DNA of 8,494 nucleotides from Paracoccaceae bacterium. GTDB taxonomy: Bacteria > Pseudomonadota > Alphaproteobacteria > Rhodobacterales > Rhodobacteraceae. Below, piece by piece: positions 1-5,379 of the stretch; the stretch's first letter is position 1, and each line of letters opens with the position of its first letter. Made by a program: the position numbers and the translations under genes. The stretch spans positions 1 to 8,494 of the forward strand of contig WFTU01000379.1 in assembly GCA_015485375.1 (NCBI GenBank), given 5' to 3'. The notes beneath the pieces were generated by a model. That model made no database searches. It was not told the origin of the DNA and worked only from the letters and a program-made list of their open reading frames with translations.

Positions 1-1137
1 CTCCACCGCCTCCTCGACCAGCGCCCGCGGCGTTGCCAGATTGAACCGCAGGAAATTCTCGCCGCCCGTTCCGAAAGTATCCCCGTGGTTCGCGGCAATC
101 CGCGCGCCCTGCTCGACCCGCGCCGTGAATTCCTCCGCGCTCATCCCCGCGCCGGAAAAATCCACCCATGCCAGATAGGTCGCCTCCAGCGGCATCGACT
201 TCAGCCCCGGAATCCCGTTGATCGCATCATCGAAAATCTTCCGGTTGCCCTCCAGATAGGCCAGCAACTCCTCCAGCCACGCCTCGCCGTGGTTATAGGC
301 CGCCTCGGCCATCACCAGACCGAAACTGTTCCCCGAGATTCCCATCGCCGCCATTTCCTGCCCGAAGGTCTCGCGCAGCGCCGGATCGGCGATAATGACA
401 TTGCCGATATGGCTGCCCGCAATATTGAACGTCTTGGTCGTCGCCGTCATCATCACCAGCCGTTCGGCAATATCCGGCGCCGCCAGCGGCATCACCGTAT
501 GCTTGTGGCCCGCGTAAACCAGATCGTGGTGGATCTCGTCCGACACCAGCAGCAGATCGTTACGCACACAAAAATCCGCCAGCGCCCGCAACTCCTCGCC
601 GCTCCAGACCCGCCCGCCCGGATTGTGCGGCGAACACAGGATCACCATGCGCTCGTGCCCCTTCAGCCCCGCCTGCAACCCCTCCAGATCCATCTCGTAG
701 CGCCCGCCCTTGTCCAGCAGCGGGCTTTCCACCACCTCGCGCCCCGAGGCTTTGATAACCCGCGCAAACGCATGATAAACCGGCGTAAACAGGATCACCC
801 CGTCGCCCTTTTCGCTAAACGCCTGCAAGCACAACGATGTCCCGTTCACCAGCCCGTGCGTGGTGAAAATCCACTCCGGCCGCACGCTCCAGCCATGGCG
901 CCGCTCCATCCAGTCACAGATCGCCGCGCGATAGCTCGCATCGTCGCCGTAATATCCGAACACCCCGTGATCGACCATGCCCTGCACCGCGTCGATCACC
1001 GCTTGCGGCGGCTTGAAATCCATATCCGCCACCCACATCGGAATGCCGCCCTCGGGGCTGACACCGTAGGCCTTTTCCATCATGTCCCATTTGGCGGAAT
1101 GGGTGCCGACACGGTTGATCTTCTCGTCGAAATTCAT
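1..1137 (-). CDS. patB: PatB/MalY-family PLP-dependent C-S lyase (cystathionine beta-lyase / aminotransferase class I-II), C-terminus cut by window edge
   Basis: A fold-type I PLP enzyme, probably a cytosolic carbon-sulfur lyase that splits cystathionine or cysteine conjugates to a thiol, pyruvate and ammonia. I read 379 residues, open at the window edge; the family is usually about 385-395 residues, so only the last few are missing. Visible landmarks: an N-terminal block typical of PatB (NFDEKINRVGTHSAKWD, residues 2-18), WVADMDF at 35-41, SPHNPGGRVW at 169-178, SDEIHHDL at 199-206 with the Asp expected to hold the PLP nitrogen, and TTKTFNIAG at 233-241 with the Schiff-base lysine K235. RFNLATPR near 364 carries the carboxylate-binding Arg. 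The start at 1137 is preceded by AGGAG (1144-1148) six bases away. It is transcribed divergently from def. Substrate choice within PatB/MalY cannot be read from sequence; a regulatory MalY-like role is possible but unsupported. Confidence 0.9.
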   Translation of the reverse strand, partial: MNFDEKINRVGTHSAKWDMMEKAYGVSPEGGIPMWVADMDFKPPQAVIDAVQGMVDHGVFGYYGDDASYRAAICDWMERRHGWSVRPEWIFTTHGLVNGTSLCLQAFSEKGDGVILFTPVYHAFARVIKASGREVVESPLLDKGGRYEMDLEGLQAGLKGHERMVILCSPHNPGGRVWSGEELRALADFCVRNDLLLVSDEIHHDLVYAGHKHTVMPLAAPDIAERLVMMTATTKTFNIAGSHIGNVIIADPALRETFGQEMAAMGISGNSFGLVMAEAAYNHGEAWLEELLAYLEGNRKIFDDAINGIPGLKSMPLEATYLAWVDFSGAGMSAEEFTARVEQGARIAANHGDTFGTGGENFLRFNLATPRALVEEAVE

Positions 1138-1161
1138 GGCGTTCTCCTGCTGTTTTCCGGC

Positions 1162-1190
1162 ACAGTATCGGCGCGGGCCATGCCTGCCAA
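1162..1190 (-). promoter_or_regulatory. Possible sigma70-type promoter for the patB-like gene
   Basis: Read on the minus strand, TTGGCA (plus 1185-1190) matches five of six bases of the -35 consensus. TACTGT (plus 1162-1167) follows after a 17-bp spacer, and GATACT (1164-1169) is an alternative at 15 bp. The -10 match is weak, as is common in high-GC alphaproteobacteria. The site lies within the 104-bp divergent gap, upstream of the AGGAG at 1144-1148. Pattern match only. Confidence 0.35.
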
Positions 1191-1206
1191 GGCCCGATCC
1201 GGCCTC

Positions 1207-1235
1207 TTGCGAAACCGCGCACCATCGCTTACATC
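1207..1235 (+). promoter_or_regulatory. Possible promoter for def, placed so that the transcript could be leaderless
   Basis: TTGCGA (1207-1212) and TACATC (1230-1235) are separated by 17 bp. They match the -35 and -10 consensus at four and three of six positions, so the call is weak on sequence alone. In favour: no purine-rich Shine-Dalgarno precedes the def ATG at 1242, and a start site about seven bases past the -10 would fall on that ATG, giving an mRNA with no leader. Confidence 0.3.
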
Positions 1236-1241
1236 CGCCCT

Positions 1242-1760
1242 ATGACGATACGCAATATTCTCATCCACCCCGACCCGCGCCTGAAGAAGGTCTGCGATCC
1301 CGTGCCCGAAGTCGACGCGAAGATCCGCAAACTGGCCGACGACATGCTCGAAACCATGTATGACGCCCCGGGCGTCGGCCTCGCCGGCCCGCAGATCGGC
1401 GTGATGAAACGCATCTTCGTGATCGATTGCGCCGACAAGGAAGAAACCCCCGACCCGATGGTGCTCATCAACCCCGAGATCACATGGACCTCCGAGGAGC
1501 TGAACACCTACGAGGAAGGCTGCCTCTCCATCCCCGACATCTACGAGGAAGTCACCCGCCCCGAAAAGGTGCGCATGAAATTCCTCGACGTGCACGGCAA
1601 ACCGCGCGAGGAGGAATTCGACGCCCTCTACGCCACCGCGACGCAGCACGAGCTCGACCACCTGAACGGCAAGCTGTTCATCGATTACCTCAGCAAGATC
1701 AAGCGCTCGATGATCACCAACAAGATGAAAAAACTGAAGAAAGAAAAGGCGCGTGCCTAG
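1242..1760 (+). CDS. def: Peptide deformylase (catalytically intact copy)
   Basis: Removes the formyl group from the N-terminal formyl-methionine of nascent proteins at the ribosome; a metalloenzyme using Fe2+ or Zn2+. The protein has 172 residues, a normal length. All three family motifs are present: GVGLAGPQIG (44-53, with Q51), EGCLSIP (92-98, metal ligand C94) and QHELDH (135-140, metal ligands H136 and H140, catalytic E137). A lysine-rich tail (KMKKLKKEK) closes the protein. The ATG at 1242 aligns with the family N-terminus (strand IRNILIHPD), and no in-frame upstream start is available. No Shine-Dalgarno is seen. It is the first gene of a plus-strand run with the deformylase-like gene and fmt, overlapping the former by 8 bp. 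This is the copy expected to supply the essential activity. Confidence 0.97.
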   Translation: MTIRNILIHPDPRLKKVCDPVPEVDAKIRKLADDMLETMYDAPGVGLAGPQIGVMKRIFVIDCADKEETPDPMVLINPEITWTSEELNTYEEGCLSIPDIYEEVTRPEKVRMKFLDVHGKPREEEFDALYATATQHELDHLNGKLFIDYLSKIKRSMITNKMKKLKKEKARA

Positions 1761-2183
1761 ACCTTTCCTCATGTATCCGGACAAACGCCTGAAAACCGTC
1801 TGTCCGCCGGTCAGCGAAATCACCGACACCGAGCGCACCATCTGGGACGAAATGCTCGACGCCATGTATCTGATGCCGGGCGTCGGCCTCGGCGCGCCGC
1901 AAATCGGCTACCTGACCCGCCTCGCCGTCGTCGACTGCTCGGCCAGCCACAGCGAGCCGGTGCGCATGGCCAACCCCGAAATCCTGCACGCCTCCGCCAA
2001 AATGCGCACGCACGAGGAAGCCAGCCCGAACCTCCCCGGCCTTTTCGCCGAAATCGAGCGCCCCCGCGCCGTCACCGTGCGCTACATGGACGAAAACGGC
2101 GAGACGGTGGAAAAAGACTTCGTCAATCTCTGGGCCACCTCCGTGCAGCACCAGATCGACCATTTGAACGGCAAGCTGTTCAT
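1368..2183 (+). repeat. Direct-repeat traces of the def tandem duplication
   Basis: Two exact matches link the neighbouring deformylase genes: a 16-mer at 1368-1383 and 1876-1891 (codons of PGVGL), and a 19-mer, TGAACGGCAAGCTGTTCAT, at 1663-1681 and 2165-2183 (codons around LNGKLFI). Offsets are 508 and 502 bp, which fits one two-residue deletion in the second copy. The matches sit in conserved motifs, so selection as well as shared descent may have kept them. Confidence 0.7.
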
Positions 2184-2256
2184 TGACCACCTCAAACCGG
2201 TCAAACGCAAAATGCTGATCGCCCGACACCTGAAAAACATGAAGCGGAGAGGCTGA
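1753..2256 (+). CDS. Peptide deformylase-like paralogue with degenerate active site (probable pseudo-enzyme)
   Basis: Clearly a deformylase by fold: 167 residues, collinear with the preceding Def from RPFLMYPDKRL (3-13) to DHLNGKLFIDHL (136-147), and motif 1 is kept as GVGLGAPQIG (43-52, Q50). However, motif 2 reads EEASPNLPG where Def has EEGCLSIPD, placing S91 where the metal-binding Cys should be. Motif 3 reads QHQIDH, with Q134 in place of the catalytic Glu, while H133 and H137 remain. Established deformylase chemistry needs both lost residues, so hydrolysis is unlikely; that is an inference. The reading frame is intact and well kept, which argues for function, perhaps as a binding partner or regulator. 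The start is GTG at 1753, needed to complete the first beta strand, and lies within the end of def (8-bp overlap) behind AAAAGG (1744-1749). ATG at 1771 is a poorer choice. The stop overlaps the fmt start by one base. Confidence 0.9.
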   Translation: MPRPFLMYPDKRLKTVCPPVSEITDTERTIWDEMLDAMYLMPGVGLGAPQIGYLTRLAVVDCSASHSEPVRMANPEILHASAKMRTHEEASPNLPGLFAEIERPRAVTVRYMDENGETVEKDFVNLWATSVQHQIDHLNGKLFIDHLKPVKRKMLIARHLKNMKRRG

Positions 2257-3164
2257 TGCGGATCATCTTCATGGGCACCCCCGATTTTTCCGTCTCCGTC
2301 CTGCAATCGCTGGCCGATGCGGGGCACGAAATCGCCGCCGTCTACACCCAGCCGCCCCGCCCCGCCGGTCGCGGCAAGAAACCCCGCCCCTCGCCGGTGC
2401 AAAAACGCGCCGAGGAACTGGGGCTGGAAGTCCGCCACCCGCTGAATTTCAAATCCGGCGCAGAGCGCGAAGCCTTCAAGGCCCTGAACGCCGAGATCGC
2501 CGTCGTCGTCGCCTACGGGCTGATCCTGCCGCAAGCCATCCTCGACGCCCCCGAACGCGGCTGCCTCAACATCCACGCCTCGCTGCTGCCCCGCTGGCGC
2601 GGCGCCGCCCCGATCCAGCGCGCCATCATGGCCGGAGACGCCGAAACCGGCGTCTGCATCATGCAAATGGAGGCGGGCCTCGACACCGGCCCCGTTCTGG
2701 AATGCGCCCGCACCGCCATCACACCCGATGATACTGCCGCGAGCCTGCACGACCGCCTCGCCGACATGGGCGCCGCCCTGATCGTGAACGTGATTGCGCG
2801 GCTCGATAACCTCGAAGCCACACCGCAACCCGAAGAGGGCACCACCTACGCCGCCAAAATCGACAAAACCGAATCCCGCATCGACTGGTCGAAACCGGCA
2901 CCTGAAATCGACCGCCTGATCCGCGGCATCTCCCCCTTCCCCGGCGCCTGGTTCGAACTGGACGGCCAACGCATCAAGGCCCTCGCCAGCACCCTCGCAC
3001 AAGGAAACGGCGAGGCAGGCACCGTCCTCGACGACAGCCTCGCCATCGCCTGCGGCACTGGCGCCATCCGCCTGCTCCGCCTGCAAAAGGCCGGAAAATC
3101 CCCGCAGGACGCCGAAACCTTTTTGCTCGGCACGAAAATTCCTGTAGGAACGGTGCTGGAATAG
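2256..3164 (+). CDS. fmt: Methionyl-tRNA formyltransferase
   Basis: Transfers a formyl group from 10-formyltetrahydrofolate to Met-tRNAfMet, making the bacterial initiator tRNA; cytosolic. The protein has 302 residues, a little shorter than the usual 310-315. The N-terminal Rossmann-type formyltransferase domain opens with MRIIFMGTPDFSV and contains the tRNA-binding loop rich in Pro, Arg and Lys (33-48). The catalytic triad is N105, H107 and D143, in LNIHASLLPRWRGAAPIQ (104-121) and the block QMEAGLDTGPV (137-147). The C-terminal OB-fold domain starts near residue 205 (DWSKPAPEIDRLIRGISPFPGAW). ATG overlaps the previous stop (TGATG), with GAGAGG just upstream, so translation is probably coupled. 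The def-fmt pairing is a classic bacterial arrangement, here interrupted by the deformylase-like gene. Confidence 0.97.
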   Translation: MRIIFMGTPDFSVSVLQSLADAGHEIAAVYTQPPRPAGRGKKPRPSPVQKRAEELGLEVRHPLNFKSGAEREAFKALNAEIAVVVAYGLILPQAILDAPERGCLNIHASLLPRWRGAAPIQRAIMAGDAETGVCIMQMEAGLDTGPVLECARTAITPDDTAASLHDRLADMGAALIVNVIARLDNLEATPQPEEGTTYAAKIDKTESRIDWSKPAPEIDRLIRGISPFPGAWFELDGQRIKALASTLAQGNGEAGTVLDDSLAIACGTGAIRLLRLQKAGKSPQDAETFLLGTKIPVGTVLE

Positions 3165-3176
3165 GGGAAACAGACC

Positions 3177-3422
3177 ATGGGCATTTTCTTTTCGTTTTTC
3201 GGCTCGTTGATGATCGGCGGCATCGTCGGTTTCGCCTCGGAAAAATGGGGCTTCACCCGCAACGGCTACCTGTCCAGCATCATCATCTGCCTTGGCGGAG
3301 TCGTCCTGTTTTTCATGGCCCGCATCATGTTCAACATCTCCTTCGGCAGCCCCGGCCTCGACGCCATCGCAGGCTCCGCCGGCGCCCTGATCCTCGTCCC
3401 CACGGCGCGGCGCAGAAAATAA
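3177..3422 (+). CDS. Small three-helix inner-membrane protein, tentatively GlsB/YeaQ/YmgE (transglycosylase-associated) family-like
   Basis: An 81-residue hydrophobic protein with three likely membrane segments, about residues 4-20 (FSFFGSLMIGGIVGFAS), 31-52 (YLSSIIICLGGVVLFFMARI) and 62-75 (DAIAGSAGALILVP), ending in the basic tail TARRRK. The glycine-rich first helix (IGGIVGF), the short loop with an NGYLSSI turn, and the final Gly/Ala helix resemble the GlsB/YeaQ/YmgE family, whose biochemical role is unclear; the match is by eye and tentative. It starts 12 bp after the fmt stop behind GGGGA (3164-3168, eight bases from the ATG), so it is probably co-transcribed with fmt. No terminator-like hairpin follows it. 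The function is unknown, and nothing in the sequence ties it to formyl-Met metabolism beyond position. Confidence 0.7.
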   Translation: MGIFFSFFGSLMIGGIVGFASEKWGFTRNGYLSSIIICLGGVVLFFMARIMFNISFGSPGLDAIAGSAGALILVPTARRRK

Positions 3423-3439
3423 CAAAATTCCAGCGTAGT

Positions 3440-3453
3440 TTGAGCCAAATCAA
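3440..3453 (+). promoter_or_regulatory. Putative FNR/CRP-family (FnrL-type) operator upstream of the DUF465 gene
   Basis: TTGAGCCAAATCAA contains the exact dyad TTGA-N6-TCAA and matches the FNR consensus TTGAT-N4-ATCAA at nine of ten defined bases. It is centred at 3446.5 in the 88-bp gap before the gene at 3511. A -10-like TCTAGT at 3475-3480 would place the transcript start near 3487-3488, about 41 bp from the dyad centre. That is the spacing known for class II activation by FNR-family proteins. Which regulator binds (FnrL or a nitric-oxide-responsive relative) cannot be told from the site. Confidence 0.55.
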
Positions 3454-3474
3454 GGTCGGCATTTACCCCGCCGG

Positions 3475-3480
3475 TCTAGT
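3475..3480 (+). promoter_or_regulatory. Possible -10 element for the DUF465 gene
   Basis: TCTAGT matches TATAAT at four of six positions. It sits 21 bp past the end of the FNR-type dyad and 30 bp ahead of the ATG. No convincing -35 is present, as would be expected for an activator-dependent promoter. The downstream ribosome site GGAG is at 3500-3503, seven bases before the ATG at 3511. Confidence 0.35.
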
Positions 3481-3510
3481 GTCTACCCGATAACAAAACG
3501 GAGTATCAAA

Positions 3511-3744
3511 ATGACACACACGCCCAACGAACTCACCGACATGTTTCCGGACAAACTCGACAAAATCCATGCGTTGAAAACCGAAAACGGCGAATTCGCC
3601 AAATTGCACGACGAATACCACGAAATCACCCGCGAAATTCACCGCGGCGAGACCAACGTGGAACCGATGAGCGACTTCCATCTCGAAGAGTTGCGCAAAA
3701 AACGCCTCGCCATGCTGGACCGCATCGCCGCCCTTCTGGCTTAA
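3511..3744 (+). CDS. DUF465 / YdcH-family small protein
   Basis: A 77-residue, highly charged, probably all-helical protein. It has the DUF465/YdcH pattern: a Phe-Pro-Asp start to the first helix (MFPDKLDKIHALK, 11-23), NGEFAKLHDEYHEITREIHRGE (26-47), a short linker (TNVEPMSD), and a second helix with the LEELRKKRLAMLDRIAALL block (58-76). The two helices likely form a coiled-coil hairpin. The molecular function of the family is not established. It has its own upstream region with an FNR-type dyad at 3440-3453 and the ribosome site GGAG, so it appears to be a separate, possibly oxygen-responsive unit. It converges on liuC, and the two stop codons share TTAA at 3741-3744. Confidence 0.85.
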   Translation: MTHTPNELTDMFPDKLDKIHALKTENGEFAKLHDEYHEITREIHRGETNVEPMSDFHLEELRKKRLAMLDRIAALLA

Positions 3745-4523
3745 TCGCGCACCCAGCCGGCCTTGCGCTTTTCAAAAAACGCGTTGATGCCCTCGCCGGC
3801 ATCAGCCGTCTCCCAGGTATCCGCGAGCCTCTCGATCGTCGCGGCAATCACATCCTCGTCGATCTTCGGCCCCAGACTGCGCAACAGCGCTTTCGTCGCC
3901 GCCACCGCCTCCGGCGAGACTTGAAGATAGGCCGCGATTTCCGCTTCAATCGCCGCGTCCACATCCTCCACGACCTGCGCCACCAGATTCAACGCACAAG
4001 CCCGATCCGCATCGAATATCCGTGCCGACATCGCCACTTCGCGCGCCTTCCCCTCGCCCATTTTGGCCACGACATAGGGGCTAATAGTTGCAGGAATCAA
4101 ACCCAATCTGGTTTCTGTTAGGCCAAATCTTGCATTTTTCATGCAAAATGCAATATCGCAGACCGAGACCATCCCGACCCCGCCACCAAAGGCATTTCCA
4201 TGCACCCGTCCGATCACCGGCTTCGGTAATTCGTTCCAGACATGCAACATTTCCGCCAGTTTCCGCGCCTCGCGAATACGCTGCGCCCGATCTGCCGACA
4301 TCTGCTCTTTCATCCAGCCCAGATCACCGCCCGCACAGAAACTCCTGCCCTGCGCCGCCAGCACCACAACCCGGATATCACGGTTCAACGACAGCTCCCG
4401 TGCCGCCATTGTCATCTCGGCTATCATCTCCGCCGACAACGCATTGTGCTTTTCCGGCCGATCCAGATAGAGCGTCGCCACGCCCCGCAAATCCACATCG
4501 ATCTTTATGGTCGTATAAGGCAT
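3741..4523 (-). CDS. liuC: 3-Methylglutaconyl-CoA hydratase (enoyl-CoA hydratase/isomerase family)
   Basis: A crotonase-fold enzyme predicted to hydrate 3-methylglutaconyl-CoA to HMG-CoA in leucine breakdown. The protein has 260 residues, normal for the family. Visible features: DRPEKHNALS (21-30), the first oxyanion-hole block GRSFCAGGDL (59-68), the second, GRVHGNAFGGGVGM (105-118), and FGLTETRLGLIPATISPYV (133-151) with the likely catalytic E137. The last block is typical of LiuC/AUH-type hydratases rather than generic enoyl-CoA hydratases. Position 117 is Gly where classical crotonases have a second Glu, which I understand to be usual in the LiuC group. The start at 4523 is one base after the liuE stop, with GGAGG (4530-4534) six bases upstream. 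A longer frame to 4565 would only read into liuE. Position in the operon supports the assignment. Codons across residues 123-146 are markedly AT-rich. Confidence 0.9.
   Translation of the reverse strand: MPYTTIKIDVDLRGVATLYLDRPEKHNALSAEMIAEMTMAARELSLNRDIRVVVLAAQGRSFCAGGDLGWMKEQMSADRAQRIREARKLAEMLHVWNELPKPVIGRVHGNAFGGGVGMVSVCDIAFCMKNARFGLTETRLGLIPATISPYVVAKMGEGKAREVAMSARIFDADRACALNLVAQVVEDVDAAIEAEIAAYLQVSPEAVAATKALLRSLGPKIDEDVIAATIERLADTWETADAGEGINAFFEKRKAGWVRD
4130..4153. repeat. Perfect 9-bp inverted repeat inside liuC
   Basis: TTGCATTTT (4130-4138) and AAAATGCAA (4145-4153) are exact reverse complements around a 6-nt loop (TCATGC). They fall in an AT-rich stretch within the liuC coding sequence (about residues 124-132). 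There is no GC-rich stem plus T-run of a terminator. It may be a chance product of local base composition, a binding site, or a weak mRNA hairpin. Confidence 0.6.
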
Positions 4524-4524
4524 C

Positions 4525-5379
4525 TCACTCCTCCCGCAGCGATTTCGCGAACTCCGCCGCCGCAAGCAGCCGGTCCATCTGCAATCCGGTCTCGTATCCC
4601 CGTTCAGCCAGCATCGCAGCCACCGCTACCGTGTCAACATTCCCTTTCGCCCCCTCGGCATAGGGACACCCGCCAAGACCTCCTACCGCCGCATCAAACA
4701 CCCGCAATCCTAACTCCAGCGCCACCGAAATATTCTCCAACGCCAGATTCCCCGTATCGTGAAAGTGCCCCGCCAGCCGCTCGGCCGGGACCACAGCCAA
4801 AACCGCCTCCAGCATCCGCCCCACACTCTCCGGCGTCCCCGACCCGATCGTATCCCCGAGGCTGATCTCGTAGCATCCGGCCTCCAGCAACCCCAAAGCC
4901 ACCTCGACAACCTTCTCAGGAGGCGTCGGACCATCATACGGGCAGTTCGCCACACAGGAAACATACCCGCGCACCTTGACATTATCGGACTTAGCAGCCT
5001 CCAGTATCGGCATAAACCGCTCAAAACTTTCATTAATCGAACAATTTATGTTTTTCTGACTAAATCCCTCGGAAGCCGATCCAAACACCGCCACTTCGTT
5101 CGCCCCCGCCGCCATAGCCGCCTCGTAACCCCGCATATTCGGCGTCAGGGCCGCGTACGTCACGCCGTTTTTCCGTGAAATCCCCGCCAGAACCTCCGCC
5201 GCGTCCGCCATCTGCGGCACCCACTTGGGACTGACAAAGCTCGTCACCTCGATATGCGAAAACCCGCAATCCGAGAGCATATCCACCAGCGCGATCTTGT
5301 CCTTTGTCGGAATAATCCGCGCCTCGTTCTGCAACCCGTCCCGCGGCCCCATCTCGAATATCCGGACAAACTCACCCAT
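4525..5379 (-). CDS. liuE: Hydroxymethylglutaryl-CoA lyase
   Basis: Cleaves HMG-CoA to acetoacetate and acetyl-CoA, the last step of leucine degradation; a divalent-metal TIM-barrel enzyme of the DRE-TIM family. From the second of two adjacent ATGs the protein has 284 residues. Key sites: GPRDGLQNE (11-19, with R13 and D14 matching the catalytic Arg and metal-binding Asp), FSQKNINCSI (106-115), the metal histidines in GHFHDTGNLAL (204-214: H205, H207), and the Cys loop GGLGGCPYAEGAKGNV (233-248) with the flexible-loop C238. The ATG at 5379 is seven bases from GGAG, against four for the ATG at 5382, so 5379 is preferred. Either choice overlaps the end of liuD (by 8 or 11 bp). The open frame upstream to 5463 is liuD in another frame. 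Residues 105-120 are encoded by strikingly AT-rich codons. Confidence 0.95.
   Translation of the reverse strand: MGEFVRIFEMGPRDGLQNEARIIPTKDKIALVDMLSDCGFSHIEVTSFVSPKWVPQMADAAEVLAGISRKNGVTYAALTPNMRGYEAAMAAGANEVAVFGSASEGFSQKNINCSINESFERFMPILEAAKSDNVKVRGYVSCVANCPYDGPTPPEKVVEVALGLLEAGCYEISLGDTIGSGTPESVGRMLEAVLAVVPAERLAGHFHDTGNLALENISVALELGLRVFDAAVGGLGGCPYAEGAKGNVDTVAVAAMLAERGYETGLQMDRLLAAAEFAKSLREE

Noticed and set aside
1174..1196. CGGGCC/GGCCCG hairpin with an 11-nt loop in the divergent gap
   Set aside because: Six-base GC arms are expected by chance in DNA this GC-rich. There is no T-run, and it overlaps the possible patB -35, so I do not call a terminator or operator.
85..1245. Long plus-strand open frame of 386 codons
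   Set aside because: It is the antisense shadow of the PatB-like gene. Its product is rich in Arg, His and Pro with no recognisable motif, while the minus strand encodes a clear PLP enzyme.
1134..1865. Minus-strand 243-codon open frame opposite def
   Set aside because: Shadow of def, which has all deformylase motifs; the antisense product has none.
2082..3425. Minus-strand open frame of 447 codons opposite the end of the deformylase-like gene, fmt and the small membrane gene
   Set aside because: Antisense shadow caused by high-GC codon bias. The Gly/Ala/Asp-rich product has no family motif, and three recognisable genes lie on the plus strand.
4130..4153. Inverted repeat in liuC as a transcription terminator
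   Set aside because: It is in mid-gene, has an AT-rich stem and lacks a following T-run on the coding strand, so it is kept only as a repeat.
4524..4565. Fourteen-residue N-terminal extension of liuC
   Set aside because: It reads through the end of liuE. GGAGG is ideally placed for the ATG at 4523, and the family sequence begins there.
4242..4865. Plus-strand open frame opposite liuC and liuE
   Set aside because: Pro/Arg/His-rich translation typical of antisense high-GC DNA, with no ribosome site or motif.
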